Of a stretch of 34,965 bases of DNA, positions 1-7,834 are shown piece by piece. The position numbers and the translations under genes are program-made. The number at the start of each line of letters is the position of its first letter. Position 1 is the first letter of the stretch. Source of the stretch: Clostridiales bacterium (GTDB lineage: Bacteria; Bacillota; Clostridia; Oscillospirales; CAG-272); NCBI GenBank assembly GCA_016282315.1, contig JAEEKG010000034.1, positions 1 through 34,965 on the forward strand, in the 5' to 3' direction. The notes beneath the pieces are model-generated. The model was not told where the DNA came from and ran no database searches. It saw nothing but the letters and a program-made list of their open reading frames with translations.

Positions 1-379
1 CACAAAAAAGTGCCACTGCTGCGGATTCTGTAATTCTGATATTAAGCTCGAAGACAGAAAATGGGTTTGTCCGAATTGTGGAGTAATGCATGACAGAGAT
101 GAAAATGCGGCAATAAACATCCGTGAAGAAGGAAAAAGAATCTTTGCCGATTACTACCAATCTGTTCTGAAAAAAGAAGAACAGTCGGAAATGAGAGCAA
201 AGCGTAGATCTGAATTCAGACACAGATCACGTAAATAAGAAAAAAACAACCGGTCGGGACGCCGGGGCTAGACTCCTTATGCTTGTGGGGATACCTGCAT
301 CGAAGAGTAAAAAAGATTGGATGATGCAAATCATCTATGAAGCCCCCACCTCAGTGTAAATAGGTGGTGGGTAGTTCAC
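1..379 (+). mobile_element. Right end of an IS200/IS605-family (TnpB-carrying) element
   Basis: This is the right part of an IS200/IS605-type element whose left part lies outside the window. It contains the tnpB 3' end, a non-coding stretch with hairpins, and a terminal imperfect hairpin at about 343-371 (arms CCACCT at 346-351 and AGGTGG at 362-367). It ends in GTAGTTCAC at 371-379, which is typical of clostridial members of this family. These elements transpose as single strands, recognise subterminal hairpins and make no target duplication, so no flanking repeat is expected. The boundary at 379 is inferred from the end motif. Sequence from 380 onward is coding sequence of the interrupted anti-sigma-like gene. 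Confidence 0.8.
2..238 (+). CDS. tnpB: TnpB RNA-guided nuclease (IS605 OrfB family), C-terminal fragment cut by the window edge
   Basis: Only the last 78 codons are visible. They show the C-terminal zinc ribbon (CHCC then CPNC) followed at once by the final RuvC motif [11 protein letters not shown], whose second aspartate is the third catalytic acid of the RuvC nuclease. A basic tail follows ([12 protein letters not shown]). TnpB is the transposon-encoded relative of Cas12. It is guided by an omega-RNA that starts near the tnpB 3' end and runs through the element's right end. The visible part is intact in frame, with no sign of decay, but the upstream RuvC motifs and any tnpA partner cannot be judged here. 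Confidence 0.85.
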   Translation, partial: TKKCHCCGFCNSDIKLEDRKWVCPNCGVMHDRDENAAINIREEGKRIFADYYQSVLKKEEQSEMRAKRRSEFRHRSRK

Positions 380-395
380 GCAATGCTAATAATTC
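190..395 (+). ncRNA. Putative TnpB omega-RNA (reRNA) scaffold plus guide
   Basis: TnpB elements make a non-coding RNA that overlaps the tnpB 3' end and crosses the right end, with about 16-20 nt of flanking host DNA as guide. Here the non-coding region 239-379 is GC-richer than its surroundings and holds a perfect 6-bp hairpin (GATGAT at 320-325, ATCATC at 330-335) and the terminal hairpin. The natural guide would begin at 380 (GCAATGCTAATAATTC). The 5' end is a guess. Position and hairpins support the call, but the scaffold fold has not been compared with known families. Confidence 0.45.
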
Positions 396-1259
396 TTCGA
401 TTTGGCTTTTTTCTACCTGAACATTTGTGTAGGTCAGAACAATGTCACTGTTTGAAGGAAAGATTTTGATTAAAATGTTTCCGTTGACTGAAGCCAAAAC
501 ATCTATGACAAGGCACAATTCGTTTTGAGATGTCACATCAAGTTTTAATTCAAAATCGTATGTTTCAAGATAAACATCAGAATCATGGGCTTTGACCAAA
601 ATACTATTCAGACAATTCAGTACTTTTTCATCATCTGATTTTGAAGAAGTTAATCCCGAAATGTTAAATGCCAAAAGAAACTCTTCTAAGTCCATTTTTT
701 GAATTTCACTTGAACAAGCAATTCCTTTAAGTTCACTATTGGTTGCATAGGCGGCGATTGACATGGGAAGGTCTTGCAGTTTGTGCAATTCAAAAACCTG
801 ACCTGCAATTGTAATAGTTGATTCTGATTTTTTTACATATGAATTGTTTGAAAGTTCGCATTCTATGAAATTGTTAAGATGGTTGACTATTCCGTCAATT
901 GCTTCATTTGTCTCACTGGTTGCAGTTGGCGTTACAGATTCAGTATATTTTTCTTCAGTACCTATTGCAGCCTGATTTGATGTTTCAGGAATAGAATTGT
1001 TGTTAAATTCTATCCTTGTTACGTTATAAAGCGATCCATAAGCAGATGGCATTGCATCTTCAGTACGAACATCTTTGGCATTTTGCTTGCTGGCATTGGC
1101 CATGTGGGGTAAGAACAAAACTATGCCTACTACAATGACAAAGCAAGCAGCTATTGAGAGGGAAGTGCTCATGATAATTTTGAGTCTGCGCGCAGCTTTT
1201 TTGTTGTGCTCATCTCTTAAATGAAGAATATATTCGGTTTGCTGTTCACTATTCCTCAT
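351..1259 (-). CDS. Anti-sigma-factor-like single-pass membrane protein with an IS-derived C-terminus
   Basis: The protein has a short charged cytoplasmic N-terminus (about 30 residues), one transmembrane segment (about residues 29-52, rich in I, V, A and F) and a roughly 250-residue extracytoplasmic region without recognised motifs. Its gene overlaps the upstream ECF sigma gene by 11 nt, the usual layout of a sigma/anti-sigma pair. I chose ATG 1259 because GGAGGG lies 8 nt upstream; a start two codons earlier has no better site. The last residues (ELPTTYLH) and the stop codon are read from the IS right end, because the element boundary falls at 379. The original C-terminus has therefore been replaced. 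The regulatory role is inferred from neighbours and topology. Confidence 0.65.
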   Translation of the reverse strand: MRNSEQQTEYILHLRDEHNKKAARRLKIIMSTSLSIAACFVIVVGIVLFLPHMANASKQNAKDVRTEDAMPSAYGSLYNVTRIEFNNNSIPETSNQAAIGTEEKYTESVTPTATSETNEAIDGIVNHLNNFIECELSNNSYVKKSESTITIAGQVFELHKLQDLPMSIAAYATNSELKGIACSSEIQKMDLEEFLLAFNISGLTSSKSDDEKVLNCLNSILVKAHDSDVYLETYDFELKLDVTSQNELCLVIDVLASVNGNILIKIFPSNSDIVLTYTNVQVEKSQIEELLALRELPTTYLH

Positions 1260-1800
1260 ACACAAATCCCTCCTTTTCCAATTGTTCTTTAAGTTTTAAT
1301 TTTGCCCTGTATGTAAGATTGATAACTCTTTTGTTGTTTGTTTTCAACACTGTTGCAATCTGTTCTGTGTCCATGCCCGAAAAGTACATTAGATTTAAGA
1401 CTTCATAGTAATCGTGAGGCAATTTAGCCATTGCTTCATGAAGCATCTTTTCGCGCTCGGTTAAAATGAATTCATCCTCTGGCAACTCATTATCTGACAA
1501 TTCAATATGCTCTGAAATATCTTCCGAAGGATGTCTTTTTTGTGATCTCAGATAGTCAAGAGCCTTGTTTCGGGCTATTTGGTAAAGCCACGTTTTAAAT
1601 GAAGAATTTTCTTTAAAATGTGGTTTTTTTATTATCAGTGAGAGAAAGGTATCAGCGGCTATATCTTCTGCATCTTGTATATTCTTGACATATGAAAAGA
1701 TAAACATGATCATTTTTGAGTTGTGTTCTTCGACAATTCCGCCAAGTGCTGAATCATCTCCGGAGAGGTAACGTTTGTATAGTTCCGTACAGTCAGCCAT
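1249..1800 (-). CDS. ECF (extracytoplasmic function) RNA polymerase sigma factor
   Basis: This is a 183-residue sigma-70 family protein of ECF size. Region 2 is at about residues 22-90: DAEDIAADTF in region 2.2, then FKTWLYQIARNKALDYLR for -10 recognition and melting. Region 4 is at about 112-170, with a helix-turn-helix around YFSGMDTEQIATVLKTNNKRV for -35 recognition. Regions 1 and 3 are absent, as expected for the class. The ATG at 1800 follows a purine-rich AGGAGAAAGG site. The 3' end overlaps the anti-sigma-like gene, so both are probably translated together and the sigma factor is held at the membrane until a signal arrives. The signal and regulon cannot be read from this window. Confidence 0.9.
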   Translation of the reverse strand: MADCTELYKRYLSGDDSALGGIVEEHNSKMIMFIFSYVKNIQDAEDIAADTFLSLIIKKPHFKENSSFKTWLYQIARNKALDYLRSQKRHPSEDISEHIELSDNELPEDEFILTEREKMLHEAMAKLPHDYYEVLNLMYFSGMDTEQIATVLKTNNKRVINLTYRAKLKLKEQLEKEGFVYEE

Positions 1801-1855
1801 ATGATTTCCTTTCTCCTTTCTTTTGACGTTAATTATTTCTTATAATCTCAAAAAA

Positions 1856-2689
1856 TTACAGAGTTTTGTCCAAATACTCTATACAATCTGCGATTGCCCC
1901 GTCTTTACAGTGACAAACAGTTCTGTCGCAAATCTTTTTGATTTTTTCATGGGCATTTTCAGGACAAACGGAAATGTCTGCACATTTCAGCATTTCTTCA
2001 TCATTGAAATAGTCTCCCACACAACACAATGTGTGTTTTGCTCCGGATTTTTCTTCACAAATTCTTTTTAGTTTTTTAAGAGTCGATGCTTTTGATACCC
2101 CTATTGGATTCATCTCAAGCAAAGTGTCACATGATGTAGTAAATACTAATTTTGGGAATTTGTCTTTTACTTTCTCATAAATCAATCTGATCTTGTCTGC
2201 ATCTTCAACAAATACAGCCTTGAACAATCCTTCTGTGACAAGATTGTCCAAGTTATAAAAAGTGGTTTTTGATGAATGACCTGCAGAACTCAAGTCTGCT
2301 CTGATTCTTACATCAGAAAGAATGGCTGTGTAACCATTGGCGCAAGAAGCTCTCCAACCAGCATCGGGATCGACTTCATTCCATACATATTCAAGTATTC
2401 CTTTGGCTTCCACAGGATCCAAGTACAAAGGCTCCATGATTTCATCTTTTTGAACATCGTATAGGAAACTGCCGTTACACAGTACGCAAGGAGCATTTAC
2501 AATGTTTTCGACATCTTTAATAATGTTGACTAGGTCAAATTGGTTTCTTCCGGATGCAAAAACGAATTTGCCGCCCTCTTTTTTAAACCATTCAAGAGCT
2601 TCCAGGTTTCTTGGGCTGACATAATTGAATTGCCACAGATATGTTCCGTCTATATCTGATGCAATGATAACATTTTCAAATCTTTTCAA
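1856..2689 (-). CDS. HAD-superfamily hydrolase, Cof-type sugar-phosphatase-like
   Basis: All haloacid dehalogenase motifs are present: motif I SDIDGT (nucleophile Asp12, acid/base Asp14), motif II FASGR, a lysine before KKLK, and motif IV GDYFNDEEML that binds magnesium. The long insert between motifs II and III fits the C2 cap of the Cof/YidA group, which dephosphorylates sugar phosphates and related small molecules. The substrate is unknown. The start is probably TTG at 2689, which overlaps the upstream pseudouridine synthase stop as TTGA, so translation is likely coupled. The length of 277 residues is normal. It is the last gene of the sepF-to-rluD run, about 55 nt before the sigma gene. 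Confidence 0.85.
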   Translation of the reverse strand: MKRFENVIIASDIDGTYLWQFNYVSPRNLEALEWFKKEGGKFVFASGRNQFDLVNIIKDVENIVNAPCVLCNGSFLYDVQKDEIMEPLYLDPVEAKGILEYVWNEVDPDAGWRASCANGYTAILSDVRIRADLSSAGHSSKTTFYNLDNLVTEGLFKAVFVEDADKIRLIYEKVKDKFPKLVFTTSCDTLLEMNPIGVSKASTLKKLKRICEEKSGAKHTLCCVGDYFNDEEMLKCADISVCPENAHEKIKKICDRTVCHCKDGAIADCIEYLDKTL

Positions 2690-3615
2690 TTATTTTTCCC
2701 CCTCATCAAGTTAAGTATTTTTGTAAAGTAGTCGGGCAAGTCGCACTCAAAATGCATAAGCTCGTGTGTTTTGGGATGTTCTAATACTAATTCTTTTGCA
2801 TGAAGACATTGTCCTAAAGTATATTGTGAAAATTCTTTTTCCAATTTATTCTTTTCAAGTCCGTATGTTTTATCACCTAAAATTGGTCTGTTAATTGAAG
2901 ACAGATGAACTCTTATTTGATGTGTTCGCCCTGTTTCCAAAACGCACTTCACATAAGTTGCACCTATATCAAATACTTCCAATGGATAAACATGAGTTAC
3001 AGCAGGCTTTCCATCAGCAACAATAGCCATCTTTTTTCGGTCTTTAGGTGAACGGTATATAGGCTTATTAATAGTAATGTTTTCTTCAATTTTACCTAAA
3101 GCTATTGCGTGATAAATCCTGTGCATTCTATGATCTTTTAATTGTGAAGAAAGAGCCAGGTGAGCGTCATCATTTTTTGCAGCTACAATAAGGCCGCTTG
3201 TGTCTTTATCTATTCTGTGAACAATACCCGGTCTCATTACTCCTCCGATTCCCGAAAGAGAATCTTTACAATGGTAGAGAAGAGCAGATACAAGTGTTCC
3301 TTCATTATTGCCTGCTGCAGGATGCACTACCATGCCTTTAGGTTTGTTGACAACAATAATGTCGTTGTCTTCGTAAACAATATCCAAAGGAATGTTTTCG
3401 GGTTCTGCTTTGCAGGGCTCAGCCTGAGGTATCGTCACATCAATACAATCGTTCAATCTTGTCTTATAGTTTTTGTCCTTTATTGAACCATTGACTTTTA
3501 CCAACCCGTCTTCGATGAGCTTTTGAGCTCTGGAGCGAGTTACTCCCATAAAAGAAGAGACAAAAATGTCTAATCTCAAAGCAATTTTTGTCTCATCATT
3601 AATCAATTCAATCAT
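2686..3615 (-). CDS. rluD: RluD-type ribosomal large subunit pseudouridine synthase
   Basis: The protein isomerises uridine to pseudouridine in 23S rRNA. An N-terminal S4 RNA-binding domain (about residues 12-70, SRAQKLIEDGLVKVNG) is followed by the RluA/RluD catalytic domain with the signature HRIDKDTSGL, whose first aspartate is the nucleophile, and later GRTHQIRVHL. The reading frame is open to 3657, but ATG 3615 (MIELINDETKIALRLDIF) matches the family's usual N-terminus and overlaps the lspA stop by 8 nt. ATG 3627 is an alternative. lspA followed by rluD is a common Firmicute pair. The exact uridines modified cannot be told from sequence. Confidence 0.9.
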   Translation of the reverse strand: MIELINDETKIALRLDIFVSSFMGVTRSRAQKLIEDGLVKVNGSIKDKNYKTRLNDCIDVTIPQAEPCKAEPENIPLDIVYEDNDIIVVNKPKGMVVHPAAGNNEGTLVSALLYHCKDSLSGIGGVMRPGIVHRIDKDTSGLIVAAKNDDAHLALSSQLKDHRMHRIYHAIALGKIEENITINKPIYRSPKDRKKMAIVADGKPAVTHVYPLEVFDIGATYVKCVLETGRTHQIRVHLSSINRPILGDKTYGLEKNKLEKEFSQYTLGQCLHAKELVLEHPKTHELMHFECDLPDYFTKILNLMRGKNN

Positions 3616-4183
3616 GTTTTTTTTCATCCTCGACAGTTTGTTCTGTTTGAGTCTCATCCGAACTCAAAGCCGGTTGAGTTTCTGTCTCGCTTACGTTGGT
3701 TTCTTCTTTTTTGTCTTTCTTCTTTTCTGATCTGAACAAAGTTTTGTTGATAAACACAAGGTATATGAACAACATGATTCCGCCTATTACAACACAGCTG
3801 TCTGCTATATTGAATACCGGATATTCTATAAAAGTAACTTCTATGAAATCAACAACACTTCCGATGAACAATCTGTCTATCATGTTTCCGATTGCTCCAC
3901 CCCATATCAAAGACATTGCGATGGCAAAAAAGTAACCGAAACCTCTCAATTTGTATGTGATAATCGGGATTGCAATGATGGCAAGAGCCGTAAGCACAAG
4001 GAAGATCCATCTGTGATCAGAAAGAATTCCCCAAGCAGCGCCTTCGTTGCGTACATATGTAAATGATAAAACTTTTTCAATAATAACAATGCTGTCGCCA
4101 ACTTCCATGTTGGTTGAGACAATTGTTTTACTCAGCTGATCGAATACAACGACCAGTATAGATATCGCTAAACAAGTTGACAT
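3608..4183 (-). CDS. lspA: Lipoprotein signal peptidase (signal peptidase II) with an extra charged C-terminal tail
   Basis: This membrane aspartyl protease cuts prolipoproteins just before the lipid-modified cysteine. Four transmembrane segments are visible in residues 1-150, and the two catalytic aspartates lie in GNMIDRL..VVDFI and FNIADSCVVIG. The conserved N-terminal DQLSK and NEGAAWG motifs are also present. The family is usually about 150-170 residues. Here some 40 extra residues follow, hydrophilic and acidic/lysine-rich (EKKKDKKEETNV through VEDEKKHD). The start at 4183 is 1 nt after the divIVA stop. Its substrates would include the three lipoproteins in this window (the FKBP protein and both serpins). 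Confidence 0.93.
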   Translation of the reverse strand: MSTCLAISILVVVFDQLSKTIVSTNMEVGDSIVIIEKVLSFTYVRNEGAAWGILSDHRWIFLVLTALAIIAIPIITYKLRGFGYFFAIAMSLIWGGAIGNMIDRLFIGSVVDFIEVTFIEYPVFNIADSCVVIGGIMLFIYLVFINKTLFRSEKKKDKKEETNVSETETQPALSSDETQTEQTVEDEKKHD

Positions 4184-4184
4184 T

Positions 4185-5165
4185 TCAAAAATCCGTTTCC
4201 GATTCTGTTAATTTTTCTCCTGAACCCAAGTCGAAATCCAATTTTAATTGAACATCATCTCCTGGGTTTGAAGAACCGAGTGTGCTGCTGTCCTCATATC
4301 GGTCAAGCGTCTTGATGACTTCTTCAGAGGCTTTGCCGCGTGTCCTTCTGGCTTTGCTCTCGCGTGCATCTTTCATCAAAGAGTCAACATCGCTGTCAGT
4401 CTGCTGTTGAATTGGACTTTCACTATCTCTGATAGCACTTCTTACTGCGTCAGGAATAGGCATGCTGAAATCAGCAATATCTCCTTTTTTGTTTTGTGCG
4501 GATGAAGCGTGGCTTGATGCTTTTTCTTTTCCGAACAGGTTGGTTTGAGACAAAGCTTCGTCAATAGTCGGATTATTCTTTTTTACAGAAGATTGTGACG
4601 TCGGGGAAGAGATGTCCTCAAGTGTCATTCCGAAATCCGAAGCTACTTCGCGCTCCAAATTGTCGATGACTCTTCCAACATATTGGTCAGGTGACAAATC
4701 TTCTTCGTATTCGTAAATAGGAGAAATCTTCTCAATTAGTTCAATGTGAAGTCTGTACTTTTCAAACAGTTCATTCTTAAACTGGAATATGGTTGTCTGA
4801 ATCTTTGCCAACGCTACTTTCTGAACTTCAATCTTGTCTCTGAAACTGTTCAAAATCAAATCACAATTCTTCTTGATTGAGCCAAGAATATCATCAGCTC
4901 TTTCATAAGCATCGGAAACAATTTTCGAAGCAGCTTTTCTGGCATTGCTGAGTTCTTGCTTTACCAGTGCGGATTCAGTGTCTATGTTTTCAAATCTCTT
5001 CTTTGATTCTTCGAGTTCAATTGAGAGTTTAACATATGACTCGTACAGCTCGGTATATTGTTTCAACAGATAGGCAATATAATCGTCTGTTTCTTTTACA
5101 TCATATCCGCGCAGACCCTTTTTTAGTTCGGCCTTCTGTAAATTGTCCGGTTTATTAACAGCCAT
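4185..5165 (-). CDS. divIVA: DivIVA-domain cell division/polarity protein
   Basis: The N-terminal DivIVA lipid-binding segment (LKKGLRGYDVKETDDYI, about residues 15-35) leads into a long coiled coil (to about residue 150). A low-complexity, Ser/Asp-rich C-terminal half of about 170 residues follows. DivIVA binds negatively curved membrane at septa and poles and recruits division or growth factors. The frame is open to 5189, but ATG 5165 (MAVNKPDNLQ) has GAGG about 7 nt upstream and is preferred over the two ATGs before it. The gene sits between sepF and lspA, the classic position at the end of the Firmicute division cluster. The long disordered tail is larger than in Bacillus DivIVA. Confidence 0.88.
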   Translation of the reverse strand: MAVNKPDNLQKAELKKGLRGYDVKETDDYIAYLLKQYTELYESYVKLSIELEESKKRFENIDTESALVKQELSNARKAASKIVSDAYERADDILGSIKKNCDLILNSFRDKIEVQKVALAKIQTTIFQFKNELFEKYRLHIELIEKISPIYEYEEDLSPDQYVGRVIDNLEREVASDFGMTLEDISSPTSQSSVKKNNPTIDEALSQTNLFGKEKASSHASSAQNKKGDIADFSMPIPDAVRSAIRDSESPIQQQTDSDVDSLMKDARESKARRTRGKASEEVIKTLDRYEDSSTLGSSNPGDDVQLKLDFDLGSGEKLTESETDF

Positions 5166-5234
5166 TGCCATACCTCTTTCCATATACAAATTTGACGGGA
5201 CTTTCGCCCCGTCTAGATTCTTTGTTTTTTATGA

Positions 5235-5735
5235 TCAATAAAGTGTGTCGCCTGAAAAACTAGCGGGTTTCTGTGGCACTGTGTCAACGGTTGTTGTTGC
5301 AGCTGTGTCTGTGTCTACAGGCTGTGCAGCAACTGCTGCCTTCTGTGATGCAGGATCTCCTGAAACGCTTACGTTGTCAGGTGTGATAACATATGTATTA
5401 TTAGCAACGGATTTTAAGCTTCCGTTGATAGAGTATGTAACACCTGTAAGGAAGTCCAAAATACGTCTTGCTGTTTCTTTATTAGTAGCTTCAAGGTTGA
5501 GCACTACTGTGCGATGATTTAAAAGGTGATCAGCAATTTGTCTTGCTTTAGGATAACTATCCGGTTTAACTACTTTCAATTCCAATGCTGCTGCGTTTAT
5601 GCTCATACCTCTTGATGGACGATCAATAGAAGGCTCCTCATCAATGTCATTTTCTAACTCATCTAGTTCCTGCTCAGGTTCTTCATCACCATTGAGCATT
5701 CCTTTAATTTTGTCAAATAAGCCCATCTTTTCCAT
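5235..5735 (-). CDS. sepF: Cell division protein SepF
   Basis: SepF anchors and aligns FtsZ filaments at the septum. The sequence starts with a membrane-binding amphipathic helix (MGLFDKIKGML), then an acidic linker, then the SepF core (about residues 55-135, with SYPKARQIADHLLNHRTVVLNLE and RRILDFLTGVTYSINGSL). An Ala/Thr/Val-rich tail of roughly 35 residues follows. The frame stays open to 5834, but ATG 5735 has GGAGG 5 nt upstream and gives the normal N-terminus. A sigma-A-like promoter lies at 5855-5884. The gene probably starts the sepF-divIVA-lspA-rluD-HAD operon. Confidence 0.92.
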   Translation of the reverse strand: MEKMGLFDKIKGMLNGDEEPEQELDELENDIDEEPSIDRPSRGMSINAAALELKVVKPDSYPKARQIADHLLNHRTVVLNLEATNKETARRILDFLTGVTYSINGSLKSVANNTYVITPDNVSVSGDPASQKAAVAAQPVDTDTAATTTVDTVPQKPASFSGDTLY

Positions 5736-5854
5736 CTTAACCTCCGTTTTCTTAATATTGAGTTTAAAACTCATGAAAAACATGAGTAATCTCTTCAAAT
5801 ACAACTCATCTTTGCAAAAAGATGAAAAAAACACTTAAATAAATGTCTAGCGTC

Positions 5855-5884
5855 ATTATAACATAACGCAAAAGCATTTTGCAA
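5855..5884 (-). promoter_or_regulatory. Sigma-A-type promoter for sepF operon
   Basis: On the minus strand TTGCAA (5879-5884) is separated by 18 bp from a perfect TATAAT (5855-5860), about 120 bp upstream of the chosen sepF start. The stretch 5836-5923 has no gene and is very AT-rich. Confidence 0.6.
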
Positions 5885-5923
5885 TTACTAAAACAATAAA
5901 ATAACAAATATTTTTAGATTTTT

Positions 5924-6622
5924 TTACACAATTGTGGTGGTGTATTTTCTGGGACCGAAAATCCCTGTTCCGATTCGCACAATATCTGCCCCTTCATCCA
6001 ATGCCTCAGCGTAACTGTCTGACATTCCCATAGACAGCAGAGGATGGTTAATGTAGCCTTTGAAATAAGACAAATTATCATCACGCAATTGTCTTAGAGC
6101 AGAGAAATACTCCCTGCGTTTTTTTGAGTCATCTGTAACTGGCGGAACAGTCATTAGACCGACTATTTCAATGTTGCTTTCTTTGCATGTGGAGTCTAAA
6201 AAAGCAGATAATTCATCAGGCATAACCCCGCTTTTCTGCGGCTCTTTTCCTATGTTTACTTCGACCATTATTTTTGAAATCAAATCAAGCTTTTTGCTAT
6301 GCTTGCTGATTTCTTTCACTGCGCTCATTGTGCTGACAGATTCCAAAATATTTATCTTGCCTACAAGGTATTTTACTTTGTTTGATTGAAGAGTGCCTAT
6401 GAAGTCTGTTTTGACATTGTCTAGACACCCAAGATGATTTAGAAACTCTTGCGCATGGTTTTCGCCTACGTAGTCTATACCGCATTCGTTAATGGCAAAA
6501 GAGATCTCTTCAAGGCTTCTCATTTTTATGACAGCCATAAGTTGGGAATTTGGATAATTTTCCATTCTTTTGCGGATTTGAATTATGTTGTTTTCAATTG
6601 CTGAATAATTGATGTTCTCCAT
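5924..6622 (-). CDS. yggS: YggS/PLPBP-family pyridoxal-phosphate homeostasis protein
   Basis: This is a single-domain alanine-racemase-fold PLP carrier that buffers pyridoxal phosphate and is not known to be a catalytic enzyme. Family motifs are present: the PLP lysine (K33, in AVIKM, where most members read AVSKT), VGENHAQE, DFIGTLQSNK, VEVNIGKEPQKSG, GLMTVPP, LSMGMSDSYAEAL and RIGTGIFGPR. The length of 232 residues is usual. The ATG overlaps the stop of the HlyD-like gene by one base (TAATG), so the two are coupled. yggS next to sepF is a widespread arrangement in Gram-positive bacteria. Confidence 0.92.
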   Translation of the reverse strand: MENINYSAIENNIIQIRKRMENYPNSQLMAVIKMRSLEEISFAINECGIDYVGENHAQEFLNHLGCLDNVKTDFIGTLQSNKVKYLVGKINILESVSTMSAVKEISKHSKKLDLISKIMVEVNIGKEPQKSGVMPDELSAFLDSTCKESNIEIVGLMTVPPVTDDSKKRREYFSALRQLRDDNLSYFKGYINHPLLSMGMSDSYAEALDEGADIVRIGTGIFGPRKYTTTIV

Positions 6623-7830
6623 TACCCGATTACCTTTCCATCATACAAATCGGATTGATTTGAAATAACCAAATCATTTAAGTTCAGATACTTGTATTTT
6701 CCGGTTGTGTTCTTGTCTACAAGATAATAACCGCTCATCTCGAATATGATGTTAACTTCTCTAAGATTGGCCACTCCTTCGTTGAAAATATATACACAAC
6801 TGACTCCGTCAATCATATACACATCGTCAATTTTGACTTTGAGCCCGGTAGCGCTTTCTGTGACCACATGAGCAGTTGTTTTTCTATCCAATTTGCTATC
6901 GCTGTTGACTACGCTGGAATAGAATGTCAAAACAGCCTGTCCTTTTTGTCTGTCAACTGTTTTCTTTTGCAACAACATTTTCAGTGAGTCATCTCGTTCA
7001 TTGAAAAAAACGTTGTAGTATGTGTTTGGAACGTATTTTTCTGATTGGTTGATTTCCACAAGACACTCATAATACCAGGATATACTCGTGACCATGGATC
7101 CTATTGCATTGTTAGGCGAAACTTTTACGATTGAATCAAAATCAAAATATGAACTCGGAGAAGATTCAATCTTGTCGGTTGTCAGAAGGCCTTCATAACC
7201 ATCATAACTGCTGAAAAAATACCCGGATTCTTCAGTAATAATGGGGAAAGAATTGCCAAGATACATCAATTGTTGTTCCCTTAGAACTCTGTATACAGAC
7301 AATTCTGAACTCATATCTGTTTTTCCGTCTAGTATCATCTTCTTGATAGATTTCAGGCGTTCCAGTTCCTCCTGGTTGTCCAAAATCCAGGTTGCTTGTC
7401 CATTAAATGACTTGTCATTTATGCTTTTTTGAAGCAGCTCGATTTGTTCAGACAATTCATTAAGTGATACAGTTGAATTGATTTTGCACTTTTCGAGTAT
7501 TTTTATGATTTTGTTTATGCGCACCAACAAATCAAATTGTTGTTTTGGAGCGTTGGGATAAACGTTTGCAACAATGGATTTTGCAGACACTCTTTCGCCG
7601 TCTTCAAACAAATATTCTACGTACCCTGAATAAGGACTGATGATAAATTTGTCGTCTTTAAGAATATACCCGCTTACAGATTCTGATTTATTCATCGTTT
7701 CGTATCTTGCAGCAGTCAAAGTGACTGTTGGCTTCAACGTGTTATAGATATGAAACGATATGTACACAATCGCAATCAAAGCAACTGCGATTATGATCGT
7801 CAATCTTATAGCGGGTTTGTTCTTAAGCAT
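6622..7830 (-). CDS. HlyD-like membrane-fusion/adaptor-type protein
   Basis: An N-terminal signal-anchor (about residues 8-29) precedes a lipoyl/barrel-sandwich half-motif (SGYILKDDKFIISPYSGYVEYL and EDGERVSAKSIVANVYP). A helical hairpin of about 110 residues and a C-terminal beta-rich part follow (VKIDDVYMIDGVSCVYIF). This layout is that of HlyD/RND-type periplasmic adaptors, which in Gram-positives occur as envelope proteins. No transporter partner is nearby. The gene lies 4 nt after miaA and overlaps yggS by one base, so it belongs to the queA-miaA-yggS transcript. I assign the fold only; a role in envelope or division is inferred from yggS and sepF downstream. Confidence 0.6.
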   Translation of the reverse strand: MLKNKPAIRLTIIIAVALIAIVYISFHIYNTLKPTVTLTAARYETMNKSESVSGYILKDDKFIISPYSGYVEYLFEDGERVSAKSIVANVYPNAPKQQFDLLVRINKIIKILEKCKINSTVSLNELSEQIELLQKSINDKSFNGQATWILDNQEELERLKSIKKMILDGKTDMSSELSVYRVLREQQLMYLGNSFPIITEESGYFFSSYDGYEGLLTTDKIESSPSSYFDFDSIVKVSPNNAIGSMVTSISWYYECLVEINQSEKYVPNTYYNVFFNERDDSLKMLLQKKTVDRQKGQAVLTFYSSVVNSDSKLDRKTTAHVVTESATGLKVKIDDVYMIDGVSCVYIFNEGVANLREVNIIFEMSGYYLVDKNTTGKYKYLNLNDLVISNQSDLYDGKVIG

Positions 7831-7834
7831 TTTT

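Noticed and set aside
1801-1855. ECF-type autoregulated promoter upstream of the sigma gene (a CGTC is present)
   Set aside because: The CGTC is there on the minus strand, but no convincing AAC-type -35 lies 16-17 bp before it in this AT-rich stretch.
5245-5838. Open frames on the plus strand opposite sepF
   Set aside because: They are shadows of sepF, with serine-rich composition and no ribosome binding sites.
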